In this document: one piece after another, positions 1 to 10,430 of the stretch
Layout of the letters: the number at the start of each line of letters is the position of its first letter
Numbering within the stretch: position 1 is the stretch's first letter
Assembly (NCBI GenBank): GCA_913055655.1
Contig: CAJXKA010000001.1
Location: forward strand, 310,001-374,000
DNA length: 64,000 bases
Source: an uncultured Oceanospirillales bacterium
GTDB taxonomy: Bacteria; Pseudomonadota; Gammaproteobacteria; Xanthomonadales; SZUA-36
Reading direction: 5' to 3'
Position numbers and translations under genes: made by a program
The notes under the pieces: model-generated
What the model was told of the DNA's origin: nothing
Seen by the model: only the letters and a program-made list of their open reading frames with translations
The model's database searches: none

Positions 1-2840
1 GCCGCGTCCACCGGCCAGGGCGCCGAACCGGCCCGCAGTGCGGCCAGCGCGTCCCGGCTTTTAATCACGTCCGGGTGGTCATCGGGGAAGAGCCGGGATC
101 GCGTGGCGAGGGCGTTTTCCAGCAGTTCCGCGGCCTCGTCGGGCCGCCCCAGCTGCCATTCCACCAGCCCCAGGTAATGTTGCGAATGTGCCGTTGAGCG
201 ATGATCGACGCCGCGTTCAGCTGCCCAGGTTTGCAACGCCGAACGCAGTGCCTCGGCCGCGTCTCCGAACTGGCCCTGGCCGGCCAGGGCCAGGCCCAGG
301 TTATGGTGACTGAATGCCGTCAGGACGTTTTCCTCGCCCGCCTGTCCCAGCCTTGACGCCAACAGGGCGCGGTGAATTTCCTCCGCGGCCTCATGGTCGC
401 CTTCCTGCCAGTCCAGCCAGCCGATGGCGTCGAGCGTGGCCTGGGTCCGGGCATGGTCGGGCCCGTATCGACTTTCGGTAATGGTGCGTGCGCGTTCCAG
501 GGTCGTTCGAGCGGCGCCGGTGTCACCGGCATGCGCCTGGTTGACGCCCAGGGCGATCAGGGCCGGCGCCACCTGTGGATCGGCGGCGCCGTGCGCCGCT
601 TCCCGGTCCGTCACCGCTTCCTGCGCAACGATCACACCCGCCTCGGGGTGACCCCAGCGGCCCAGCGCCCGTGCCAGTGATTCGGTGGCCATCATGGCGC
701 GGGGGGCGCGGCGATCCGGGTTACTGCGCCAGGCGGCGATGGCCGCCCGGTAGTGTGTTTCGGCAGCCGCGATCATCCCCAGTGCTTCCTCGGTTTCGGC
801 CAGGTTGTCCAGCGCCGTCGCGGTCTGGGGATCCATGGCGCCGCGAAGCTCGCCATACAGCCGCGCGGCCTGGGCGAGGTAGGGTTCCGCCTCCGCATCC
901 CGGCCCCGTGAATGCAGCATGTTGCCCAGGTGGAACAGGGCGTCCGCCAGCGCCAGGTCCCGGGTGCCGCCCAGCTCCAGTTCGCGGATGTCCAGGGCGC
1001 GTTCCAGCGCGGCGATGGCCTCGTCGGTGCGGTCCTGCATCCAGTAGAGGCTGGCGAGACGCTCCCAGGCCACGGCCAGCGCCGCGGGGTGGGGCGGATT
1101 GGCGCCGCGGGCGATCTCCAGGGCTTCCCGGAGCAGCGGCTCGGCCTCTTCGTAACGCATTTCGATGCGAAAAATGTCCCCCAGCAGGCCCAGGCTGTCG
1201 GCGATCGCCGTGTCCGTGGCCGGCAGGTTCGCCCGGCGGATGGACAGGGCAGCGTCCGCCATCGCCCGTGCCGGTTCCAGCGCGTAGACACGCATGTAAA
1301 TCTCGCCGAGGAGTTGCATCAGGCGGGCACGCTCCAGTGGCGGCATGGAGGTCTGTGTCGACAGGTGCTCGGCGCCCAGGTCGAGCAGTTCCCTGGTGGT
1401 CATCCGCTCGGGTTGCCCACTGCGCATGCCGGTGAGTTCGAACAGGTCGACCATGAAGTCGGACAGCTGGCGCGACTCGGCGAGCGCCTCGCGCGCCTGC
1501 AGGGTTTCACGCTGCGCCCGCTGTGCCTCCAGGGTGGCGCGGTGTGCTTCGCCGGACCAGGCCACCAGGCCGACGACCATGGCCACCAGTAACAGCGCAC
1601 CGGCGGCAACCGCGCCGGCATTGCGGCGAATGAACAGGTTGGCGACGTGGGTGAAATCATTGTCACGCGCAGTGATCGGCTGGTGTTCCAGGTAGCGCCC
1701 GAGGTCATGGAGGAATGCCCCGATGGAGCCGTAGCGCTGGTCACGGTCACGCGCAAGCGCTTTCATGACAATGGCGCCCAGGTCACCGGACAGGGTCTTG
1801 ACCAGTCGGTCTGGGCGCGCCGTGCGCTGCGCGGCGATATCGCGCGCGGTTTCCGCCCCCAGGTCCGCCACCTGCTGGGCCGGGGTCAGGGGCGTTTCTT
1901 CCCGGATCCGCCGCCAGACCACGTGCGGCGGGTCGCCGGGGCGGTCGAACGGTCGCTGGGCACACAGCAGTTCGTAAAGCGTCACGCCCAGCGTGTAAAT
2001 ATCGGAACGAGTGTCCAGGTGAACAGGCTCACCGCTGGCGGGTAGCGACTCCGGTGGCGCGTAGCCCGGCGTGCCGGCCCGCTGTCCCCCGTGTACGCCT
2101 TCATTGTCCATGCCCAGGCCCTCGGCGATGCCGAAGTCGATGATCTTCACCATCGGCATGCCGTCGACCTCGGCCACGAGGATATTGGAGGGCTTCAGGT
2201 CACGGTGCAGCAGCTGGTTCTGGTGGGCATGCTGCACCGCCAGCAGGGCATCCGCGAACAGGCGCAGGCGCTGCGCGATACCCAGGCGATGCCGGTCGCA
2301 ATAGCGTGTAATGGGCTCGCCATGTACCAGTTCCATCGCGAACCAGGGGTGTCCTTCCGGCGTCGTACCCGCCTCGTACATCTGCGCGATGTGCGGATGG
2401 TTGAGCCGGGCGAGTGCCTGCCGCTCGGTATCGAACCGGGCACGGTCCGTGTCGCGTGTCAGGCCACGGCGCATGACCTTCAGGGCGACATCGCGGCGGA
2501 TGGGCGCGTCCTGCCGTGCCAGGTAAACGCGGCCCATGCCGCCTTCCCCCAGCAGCCGTTCCAGGTGGAACGGGCCGATCGATTCCGGTTCGGCCGTGTC
2601 CTCGGGTTCGCGGGCGGCCCGGGCGACGGCCTCCAGGTCGACGTCGACGTTGGTCAGCAGGGGTTCATCGAATCGGTGGCCGGGCGCATCCTCGGCGCCA
2701 GCCAGCTTCAACACGTGTGCGGCCAGGTCCGGGTCTGCGCCCAGCGCCTCCAGCGCGCGGGCGCGGTCCCCGGCAGGGGTGTCGATCACCGCTTCCAGCA
2801 GTTCGGCAATCTTGCGGTCCCGCGAAGCCCTGTCATTCAT
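1..2840 (-). CDS. Ser/Thr protein kinase with C-terminal TPR repeats (3' end outside window)
   Basis: Membrane-anchored eukaryotic-type kinase. Translated from the ATG at 2840, it has an N-terminal extension, then a kinase domain (about residues 90-385): glycine loop GEGGMGRVY near 98-106, invariant Lys in VALKVM at 121, catalytic loop HRDLKPSN at 212-219, DFG at 235-237, and an activation-segment end reading APPE instead of APE. One hydrophobic span follows (about 408-428). The remainder is alanine-rich tetratricopeptide repeats, expected to lie on the other side of the membrane. The frame is open to base 1, so the C-terminus is missing. It starts 14 nt after the upstream sigma-factor gene on the same strand, the usual ECF sigma/kinase pairing of this family. 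Substrate and signal are unknown. Confidence 0.93.
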   Translation of the reverse strand, partial: MNDRASRDRKIAELLEAVIDTPAGDRARALEALGADPDLAAHVLKLAGAEDAPGHRFDEPLLTNVDVDLEAVARAAREPEDTAEPESIGPFHLERLLGEGGMGRVYLARQDAPIRRDVALKVMRRGLTRDTDRARFDTERQALARLNHPHIAQMYEAGTTPEGHPWFAMELVHGEPITRYCDRHRLGIAQRLRLFADALLAVQHAHQNQLLHRDLKPSNILVAEVDGMPMVKIIDFGIAEGLGMDNEGVHGGQRAGTPGYAPPESLPASGEPVHLDTRSDIYTLGVTLYELLCAQRPFDRPGDPPHVVWRRIREETPLTPAQQVADLGAETARDIAAQRTARPDRLVKTLSGDLGAIVMKALARDRDQRYGSIGAFLHDLGRYLEHQPITARDNDFTHVANLFIRRNAGAVAAGALLLVAMVVGLVAWSGEAHRATLEAQRAQRETLQAREALAESRQLSDFMVDLFELTGMRSGQPERMTTRELLDLGAEHLSTQTSMPPLERARLMQLLGEIYMRVYALEPARAMADAALSIRRANLPATDTAIADSLGLLGDIFRIEMRYEEAEPLLREALEIARGANPPHPAALAVAWERLASLYWMQDRTDEAIAALERALDIRELELGGTRDLALADALFHLGNMLHSRGRDAEAEPYLAQAARLYGELRGAMDPQTATALDNLAETEEALGMIAAAETHYRAAIAAWRSNPDRRAPRAMMATESLARALGRWGHPEAGVIVAQEAVTDREAAHGAADPQVAPALIALGVNQAHAGDTGAARTTLERARTITESRYGPDHARTQATLDAIGWLDWQEGDHEAAEEIHRALLASRLGQAGEENVLTAFSHHNLGLALAGQGQFGDAAEALRSALQTWAAERGVDHRSTAHSQHYLGLVEWQLGRPDEAAELLENALATRSRLFPDDHPDVIKSRDALAALRAGSAPWPVDA

Positions 2841-2854
2841 GATTTCGTCCCCGG

Positions 2855-3433
2855 TCAGGGCGTGTCGTCCGTGCTCAGCCAGTCGTGGAGCAACAGCCTT
2901 GCGACCCGCCAGTCCCGGGCAACAGTGGGCACCGAGACATCCAGCACCTCGGCCACTTCTTCCTGTGACATACCGCCGAAGTAGCGCAGCACCACGACCT
3001 GCTCCTGGCGCGGGTTGACCTCGCGAAGCCGTTCCAGCGCCTCGTTCAGCGCCAGCACATCGGCCTCTTCGCCGTCGCCGGCGAAATCGCCTTCAAGCAG
3101 GGTGATTCGGTTGGCAGGGTCGAATCGCTTCTCCGCCTGTTTACGCCGGGCGTGGTCGATCAGCAGGTGGCGCATGGCCTGGGCCGCGGCGGCGAGAAAA
3201 TGCGAGCGGTTGCGGAATGGCGTGTCCGACGGATTGCTCATGCGCATGAACGCCTCGTTCACCAGCGCGGTGGGCTGCAGCGTGTGGCCCGCCCGTTGCG
3301 CGGCCATGTAGGCGCCGGCGGTGCGGTGCAACTCGGCGTAGATCAGGGGCAGGAGCGCTTCCAGCGCCGATTCGTCGCCACTACTCCAGCGGTCCAGCAA
3401 CAGCGTGATGTCGCCATCCGTCGGCCGGCTCAT
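2855..3433 (-). CDS. ECF RNA polymerase sigma factor (TIGR02999-like)
   Basis: Small sigma-70 family factor of 192 residues. Region 2 is recognisable around residues 25-65 (LIYAELHRTAGAYMAAQ, then the PTALVNEAFMRM segment) and region 4 at about 140-190, with the helix-turn-helix SQEEVAEVLDVSVPTVARDW. The long linker and the LQPTALVNEAF motif match the sigma class that lacks a dedicated anti-sigma and is encoded next to Ser/Thr kinases. Here the kinase gene begins 14 nt downstream, so the two are almost certainly cotranscribed, and the kinase may control sigma activity (inference from context). No clear Shine-Dalgarno precedes the ATG. Confidence 0.93.
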   Translation of the reverse strand: MSRPTDGDITLLLDRWSSGDESALEALLPLIYAELHRTAGAYMAAQRAGHTLQPTALVNEAFMRMSNPSDTPFRNRSHFLAAAAQAMRHLLIDHARRKQAEKRFDPANRITLLEGDFAGDGEEADVLALNEALERLREVNPRQEQVVVLRYFGGMSQEEVAEVLDVSVPTVARDWRVARLLLHDWLSTDDTP

Positions 3434-3532
3434 GGGTGATCGTGTGGAAAATTCCCAACCATTCGTCCGGATTGTAAGGGAGGCCTGCCTGGTTTAGCCA
3501 AGATTTATTTTGGCAAAGGGGGGCTGGTTTAC

Positions 3533-3541
3533 TGCTAGACT
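3533..3541 (+). promoter_or_regulatory. candidate extended -10 promoter for the bactofilin gene
   Basis: TGC followed by TAGACT forms an extended -10 element. The predicted start is near 3549, giving a leader of about 30 nt before the ATG at 3579. A TTGGCA at 3510-3515 lies 20 nt upstream, which is too far for a normal -35, so the extended -10 would carry recognition. Confidence 0.4.
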
Positions 3542-3578
3542 CAGTGATTCCCCCTAAGCAAGAGCCTGGAATCAAGCA

Positions 3579-4157
3579 ATGTTCGACAAGCGAAAAGACA
3601 GCAATGAGCAGGCCCCGAAGGCGCATTACGACGCCGGCCTGAACGACGCCGCGGCCAGCAAAACGGCCAGCAACCCAAGCGCCAGCGGCCGCGCCGCAGT
3701 CATCGGCCCGAAGATCCGGATTAACGGTGACGTGTCGGGTGACGAGAACCTCCTGGTCGAAGGCCAGATTGATGGCAAGGTCATCCTCGGCGAGCACCGC
3801 GTCGACATCGGCGGCACCGGCAAGGTGAGTGCCGATATCGAGGCACGGGTCATCAAGGTTGACGGCGAGGTGATCGGCGATATCAGCGGTTCGGAAAAAG
3901 TCATCATTTCCAACTCCGGCAACGTGCGTGGCAATATCGTCGCACCCCGCGTGAGCCTTGAAGACGGCGCCAAGTTCAAGGGCAGCATCGACATGGACCC
4001 GGGCAAAGCGGCGGCCAAGCCTGCAAAGCCGGCCGCGGACGCGGCCAGCGCGAATGGCAGCCGGCCCGCGGAAGCCCCGAAATCGTCCAACGGCCAGGCG
4101 CCCGTGCCCGGCAAGGACAAGGCGGGCCAGGAAGGGCTGTCCCTGAAATCGGACTGA
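3579..4157 (+). CDS. bactofilin family polymer-forming protein
   Basis: Cytoskeletal scaffold protein of 192 residues. The central part (about residues 38-145) is the bactofilin beta-helix, seen as regularly spaced short strands rich in G, V, I and D (INGDVSGDENLLVEGQIDGK onward) and ending in the family-typical KGSIDM. Both ends are disordered-looking: an N-terminal tail rich in A/S/N and a C-terminal tail rich in K, A and P. There is no signal peptide or membrane span, as expected for a cytoplasmic polymer at the membrane. Bactofilins organise cell-wall or polar machinery. No wall hydrolase is adjacent, so its specific job here is not indicated. It stands alone, divergent from the sigma/kinase operon. 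Confidence 0.92.
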   Translation: MFDKRKDSNEQAPKAHYDAGLNDAAASKTASNPSASGRAAVIGPKIRINGDVSGDENLLVEGQIDGKVILGEHRVDIGGTGKVSADIEARVIKVDGEVIGDISGSEKVIISNSGNVRGNIVAPRVSLEDGAKFKGSIDMDPGKAAAKPAKPAADAASANGSRPAEAPKSSNGQAPVPGKDKAGQEGLSLKSD

Positions 4158-4225
4158 TCCCGAGTTGACTGTTGTGACCGCCGCGGCCCGCCAGCGGGTC
4201 GCGGCATCCACCCTGGAATGACCCC

Positions 4226-4864
4226 GTGAGTGAAGTCGCTTCAACCGTGTCGGGCCAGCCGGGTCCGGCGCCCGGCCCGGGCACGTTGCCACGCCAGCAG
4301 AGCCTGCTGTTTCCGGCGATTTTCGAGAAGCTGCCGAAGGACGGCCACTTCACCGTGCTCGACATCGGCCCGGCGACGCCCGAAACCCTGCGGTTTTTTT
4401 CCCCGTGGCGCTGTCGCCTGCATTTCGCGGCCATGTTCAGCGAACCACTGGTGCGCCAGGGTATCGGCGACATGGATCATGACCAGGCCGTCAGGGCGTT
4501 CACCGAGGCGCTCGCCATCAACGACGGCACGCGCTTCGACCTGTGCATGTTCTGGGATTTCCCCAACTACCTTGACGACAAGGCGCTGAAGGCATTTGCA
4601 GCGGCGCTTCGTCCTTACCTGCATGAACGGACGGTGGGTCATGGCTTCGCCGTCAGGGCTTCGGGTACGCGCCTGAGCAACCGCTGGTATGGCATCGACC
4701 AGCCGCACCTGTTTACCGTGCGCCCGGCCCGCGACCCGCAACCGCAGATGCACCCCCATGCGCAGGCAATCCTGATCAACCTGCTGACCTGTTTTGGTAT
4801 CGATCGCGGCATGCTGCTGCCTGATGGCCGGCTGGAAGTGGCGATGCGCGCCAGCCTGGATTAG
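4226..4864 (+). CDS. hypothetical protein, possible methyltransferase-like fold
   Basis: A 212-residue soluble protein with GTG start at 4226; the ATG at 4218 is out of frame and stops immediately. The N-terminal ~25 residues are Pro/Gly-rich. The segment FTVLDIGPATPETLRFF resembles the first strand and glycine loop of class I SAM-dependent methyltransferases, and FDLCMFWDFPNYLDDKALKAF resembles the motif that follows the fourth strand. The glycine motif is degenerate (GPATP), so SAM binding is doubtful. It lies 68 nt after the bactofilin gene and could be cotranscribed with it. Function unknown. Confidence 0.7.
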   Translation: MSEVASTVSGQPGPAPGPGTLPRQQSLLFPAIFEKLPKDGHFTVLDIGPATPETLRFFSPWRCRLHFAAMFSEPLVRQGIGDMDHDQAVRAFTEALAINDGTRFDLCMFWDFPNYLDDKALKAFAAALRPYLHERTVGHGFAVRASGTRLSNRWYGIDQPHLFTVRPARDPQPQMHPHAQAILINLLTCFGIDRGMLLPDGRLEVAMRASLD

Positions 4865-4914
4865 GCCGCCCGGAGCGACTTCATTTTGTAATAGCACGCC
4901 CCCCGGAGCCTGTG

Positions 4915-4920
4915 TATGAT
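4915..4920 (+). promoter_or_regulatory. candidate -10 box for the cold-shock gene
   Basis: TATGAT lies 51 nt upstream of the cold-shock ATG. No convincing -35 is seen 17 nt upstream. It leaves a short leader of about 45 nt, containing a CCCCGCAGGGG hairpin (about 4929-4939). Confidence 0.3.
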
Positions 4921-4971
4921 TTCCTTGTCCCCGCAGGGGCACCGTCAACTTAGCAGCAAGTGAGTCATGCA

Positions 4972-5181
4972 ATGTCTGAAGTGATTACCGGCAAGGTCAA
5001 GTGGTTCAACGATGAGAAGGGCTTCGGCTTTATCGAGCGCGAAGGGCAGGACGACGTGTTCGTTCACTTCCGGTCCATCCAGGGCGAGGGGTTCAAATCC
5101 CTGAAGGAAGGCCAGCAGGTGCAGTTCACCATCGGTGAGGGGCGCAAGGGCCCGCAGGCGGAGAACGTCGTACCGCTCTGA
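4972..5181 (+). CDS. cold-shock protein (CspA family)
   Basis: Single cold-shock domain of 69 residues, a nucleic-acid chaperone binding single-stranded RNA/DNA. The start is [13 protein letters not shown], typical of the family; a GTG four codons upstream (4960) is in frame but less likely. RNP1 appears as KGFGFIE and RNP2 as DVFVHF, and the length matches CspA-type proteins. A strong hairpin terminator follows 25 nt after the stop, so it is probably a monocistronic unit. Confidence 0.95.
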   Translation: MSEVITGKVKWFNDEKGFGFIEREGQDDVFVHFRSIQGEGFKSLKEGQQVQFTIGEGRKGPQAENVVPL

Positions 5182-5205
5182 GGCCTTTCCTCAACGGCAG
5201 GAACG

Positions 5206-5241
5206 AAAAACCCGGCGCTCGGTGACGAGGCCGGGTTTTTT
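5206..5241 (+). terminator. Rho-independent terminator after the cold-shock gene
   Basis: AAAAACCCGGC pairs with GCCGGGTTTTTT around a 13-nt loop. The A-run and T-run on either side let it work in both directions, so it can also end the convergent zinc-finger gene. Confidence 0.85.
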
Positions 5242-5283
5242 CATGGCCGGGCAGGGTGCCGGCGTCGTCAAATGGCGCGCGAC

Positions 5284-5649
5284 TCAGCGCGCGCGTTTGA
5301 AGCGGTCCCAGAAGGTCTTTTTGACCAGGTCGGTGAACTCGCCGGCATCCAGGAAGCTGCCATGGCCGTCGGGGCAGGATTCGTACATGATATGTGGCTG
5401 GTCCGCATCGAATTCCTCGCGCATTGATGAGCCGCAGTGCGGACAGTCGATCTTGTCGATACGATTGAATTTCCTGCCCTCGGACGCCTTGCCGGTGTCG
5501 AGGATGTAGTCGGCCATCCAGGTGTCCCTGCGCAGTTGCTCAAGTTCGCCGGTATCAAACCAGAGGCCCTTGCAGTTCGTGCAACGATCCACCCGGATCT
5601 CATCGTAGATGGCGATTTCCATGTCGCCGGAACATTTCGGACAGATCAT
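5284..5649 (-). CDS. zinc-ribbon protein (zf-TFIIB type)
   Basis: A 121-residue soluble protein with two zinc-ribbon units. The first is MICPKCSGDM plus CTNCKGLWFDTGELEQL, the signature of the zf-TFIIB family; the second is CPHCGSSM plus SCPDGHGSFLDAGEF. The ATG at 5649 is chosen because GAGGAG sits 8 nt ahead of it; an in-frame start 10 codons earlier would overrun that ribosome-binding site. Role unknown. These small proteins are often assigned to transcription or redox roles without proof. It converges on the cold-shock gene. Confidence 0.85.
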   Translation of the reverse strand: MICPKCSGDMEIAIYDEIRVDRCTNCKGLWFDTGELEQLRRDTWMADYILDTGKASEGRKFNRIDKIDCPHCGSSMREEFDADQPHIMYESCPDGHGSFLDAGEFTDLVKKTFWDRFKRAR

Positions 5650-6032
5650 CGTCGACTCCTCAGTTTCGGGTCCCCCCAACGTTCCGCACCGTGCGGCCGT
5701 CTGTCCTGATCCATTCTAGGCCTGCTGTCCATGGTCGTCAAAGCCCTTCGGGGTGGGCCGGGCTGGGTCGATTGCCGCATCAGGAATGTTTCTATTCACT
5801 TTAATAACTTTCAATAAATGCTTGTAATTAAAAATTAACTGTCATATTCTCCTGCCACGTCTCGACGCGATTGAACGACTGGCGCCCGGCGCTGGCGGAC
5901 ATGGAGTCCGTTCACCAAAGGGAAGCGTTCGGGGCGATATTCGCACGCCGCGGCCGGATGGCCTGTTGGGTTCAGGGGCGATGGTGGGTTAGGCTTCGCC
6001 TTGCCGCCATCATGACAACAGGACAAACGGCC
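5650..6032. other. divergent intergenic region with AT-rich promoter block
   Basis: 383 bases without a convincing gene. Bases about 5787-5850 are strikingly A/T-rich for this chromosome. Within them TTGTAA (5822-5827) and TATTCT (5845-5850) are separated by 17 nt, a good sigma-70 layout pointing at the OPT transporter with a long leader of about 175 nt. A second possible promoter, TTGGGT/TAGGCT with an 18-nt spacer, lies at 5966-5995. The frame upstream of the transporter start is open from 5871, but its residues do not look like transporter sequence. Confidence 0.4.
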
Positions 6033-7993
<1,961 letters not shown>

Positions 7994-7997
<4 letters not shown>

Positions 7998-9367
7998 GGT
8001 TCCGGGTACCCCATACGCTGGTCCTGCTGTACGCGATGATCGTGCTGGCGTGGCTGGCCACGCTGGTGGTGCCGGCCGGCAGTTTCGAGACCGTCGTCAA
8101 TGATCACGGCCGCGAAGTCGTGGTGCCCGGCACGTTTGAAACCCGGGACGATGTCCAGGCGCCTTCGGTGTGGTCATTGTTCACGGTGATCCCGCGTGGG
8201 CTGGAGGCGGCGCAGGGCATCATCTTTTTCGTCTTTATCATCGGCGGTGCGCTGGGCGTGATTCGCGCCACCGGCACGCTGGACGCGGCACTGGCCCGGT
8301 TGCTGCAACGATTCGGCGGGCAACCGGCGCTATTGATCGCGATGGGCATGTTCGCCTTTGGCGCCGGGTCTTCCACGATTGGCATGGCCGAGGAGTACAT
8401 CGCGCTGATCGCCATCCTGATCACGCTGTGCCGGGCCATGCGCATGGACACCGTGGCGGCGCTGGGCGTCATGACGGCGGGGTATGCCGTCGGCTTCGGC
8501 ACCGCGGTGATCAACCCGTTCACGGTGCTGGTGGCCCAGGAGGTCGCGGGCCTGCCGCCGACATCGGGCTGGGGCTATCGCCTGGTCCTGTTTTTCCCGT
8601 TCCTGGCCATCGGATTCTTTTATGTCTGGCGCTACGCGCTGAAAGTTCAGGCCGACCCGGCGGCCTCGCTGGTGCATGACATTCCCGAGGCGCAGCCGCC
8701 CGCGCCGCCCGAATCGACGCCGCTGAGCGGCCGGCAGTGGGTCGTGCTGGGCCTGATCCTGGCCACGCTGGTGGGGCTGGTGTGGGGTATCAAGTGGCAG
8801 GGCTGGTACCTGGTGGAGCTGGGCGCGATTTTCATTGGCCTGGCGCTGGCCGCGGGCCTGGTGTGTGGCTTGTCGCTTGACGCCATGGCGCGACGGTTCG
8901 TCGACGGCGCGGCCGAGTTGACCGGCACCGCGCTGCTGATCGGCTTCGCCCGCGCCATCGAGCTGATGCTGAGCGACGGCCAGGTCCTGCATACCATTGT
9001 CCATGCGCTGGCCACGCCGCTGGCGGCGGTGGGTGGCGAACTGTCGGCTGTGGGCATGCTGTTGATCCAGAGCGCGCTGAACTTCTTCATCCCCTCCGGT
9101 TCGGGCCAGGCCTACGTGACGATGCCGCTGATGGCGCCGATCGCCGACCTTGTCGGCGTGTCACGCCAGGTGGCGGTGCTGGCTTACCAGATGGGCGACG
9201 GCTTCATGAACATCATCGTGCCGACCAACGCGGTGCTGATGGGCATGCTCGGCATCTGCGGCATCCCCTACGGACGCTGGTTCCGCTTCGTCTGGCCGCT
9301 GGTGGCCATGTACATCGCGGCTGGCGCGGTGGCCATTGTGATCGCGGTCCAGTTCGGTTATTCATAG
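7994..9367 (+). CDS. YfcC-type membrane carrier (basic amino acid/dicarboxylate family)
   Basis: A 457-residue polytopic protein beginning [20 protein letters not shown] with a conserved VVPAGSFE segment and a central [15 protein letters not shown] motif, as in YfcC/ArgE-antiporter-like carriers. The C-terminal [34 protein letters not shown] is the other hallmark. Substrate is not deducible. Coupling to the OPT peptide transporter (4-nt overlap) suggests a role in handling peptides or amino acids released from them (inference). Confidence 0.88.
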
Positions 9368-9371
9368 GCGC

Positions 9372-10430
9372 ATGAACGAAACATTCCGCCCGCCAGGGCA
9401 TCCCGACATCAAACACGGTCGGGTGGGCGTGTTGCTGGTCAACCTCGGAACACCCGACGGTTGTGACACCGCCAGCGTGCGCCGTTACCTGCGTGAATTC
9501 CTCAGCGACCCCAGGGTCGTCGAGCGCCCACGCTGGCTCTGGTACCCGGTGCTGTACGGCATCATCCTGGCCTTCCGGCCCGGTCGATCCGCCGAGGCCT
9601 ACGCCAAGGTCTGGGACTGTGAACGCGATGAATCGCCGCTCCGGACCCACAGCCGTCACCAGGGTGAAAAACTCGGTGAAAGACTGGCTGGGCTGGCCAG
9701 CGTCGATGTCGACTGGGCCATGCGCTACGGCAACCCGTCCATCGAATCGCGGCTGCAGGCGCTGCGTGAGCGCGGCTGCGACCGCATCGTGGTCGTCCCG
9801 CTGTACCCGCAGTACAGCGCCACGACGACAGCAAGCGTGTGCGACGAAACATTCCGCGTGCTCAGCGCGATGCGCTGGATGCCGGCATTGCGCGTGGCGC
9901 CGCCCTGGCACGACGACGCGGTCTACATCGACGCACTGGCGCGCTCGCTGGAGGCCGGGCTGGATGCACTGGATTTCGAGCCGGACAAAGTCGTCGCGTC
10001 CTACCACGGCATACCGAAACGCTATTTTGATGCCGGCGATCCGTATTACTGCCACTGCGTCAAGACCTCGCGGCTGCTGGAAGCCCGGCTCGGCTGGCCG
10101 GAAGGGCGCCTGGTCACGACCTTCCAGTCCCGGTTCGGGCCCGAGGAATGGTTGTCGCCGGCCACCGATGAAACAGTCACCCGCTGGGCCGGGGAGGGCA
10201 TTCGCCGGGTCGCGGTGTTCAATCCCGGCTTCGTGTCCGACTGCATCGAGACGCTGGAAGAGATCGACATTGCCCTGCGCGAAGACTTCATGGCCGCGGG
10301 CGGTGAGTCGTTCGCACAATTGCCCTGCCTGAATGCCAGCGATGCCGGCATGGACGTCATCGAGTCCGTTGTCCGCCGCGAGCTTTGCGGCTGGACGGAC
10401 AGCGACGCTTCGCACACACTCCAGCCATGA
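9372..10430 (+). CDS. hemH: ferrochelatase
   Basis: Inserts ferrous iron into protoporphyrin IX, the last step of haem synthesis. 352 residues. Visible signatures are GVLLVNLGTPD at the N-terminus, YPQYSATTT, the catalytic-His motif SYHGIPKRY, and TFQSRFGPEEWL with NPGFVSDCIETLEEI near the C-terminus. The start is 4 nt after the upstream carrier's stop, and its own stop overlaps the next start (ATGA), so it sits in the middle of an operon. Confidence 0.97.
   Translation: MNETFRPPGHPDIKHGRVGVLLVNLGTPDGCDTASVRRYLREFLSDPRVVERPRWLWYPVLYGIILAFRPGRSAEAYAKVWDCERDESPLRTHSRHQGEKLGERLAGLASVDVDWAMRYGNPSIESRLQALRERGCDRIVVVPLYPQYSATTTASVCDETFRVLSAMRWMPALRVAPPWHDDAVYIDALARSLEAGLDALDFEPDKVVASYHGIPKRYFDAGDPYYCHCVKTSRLLEARLGWPEGRLVTTFQSRFGPEEWLSPATDETVTRWAGEGIRRVAVFNPGFVSDCIETLEEIDIALREDFMAAGGESFAQLPCLNASDAGMDVIESVVRRELCGWTDSDASHTLQP

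Noticed and set aside
575-1592. Long plus-strand frames within the first kilobases
   Set aside because: They lie antisense to the kinase/TPR gene, are rich in Pro, Arg and Gly, and show no domain; they are GC-bias shadows.
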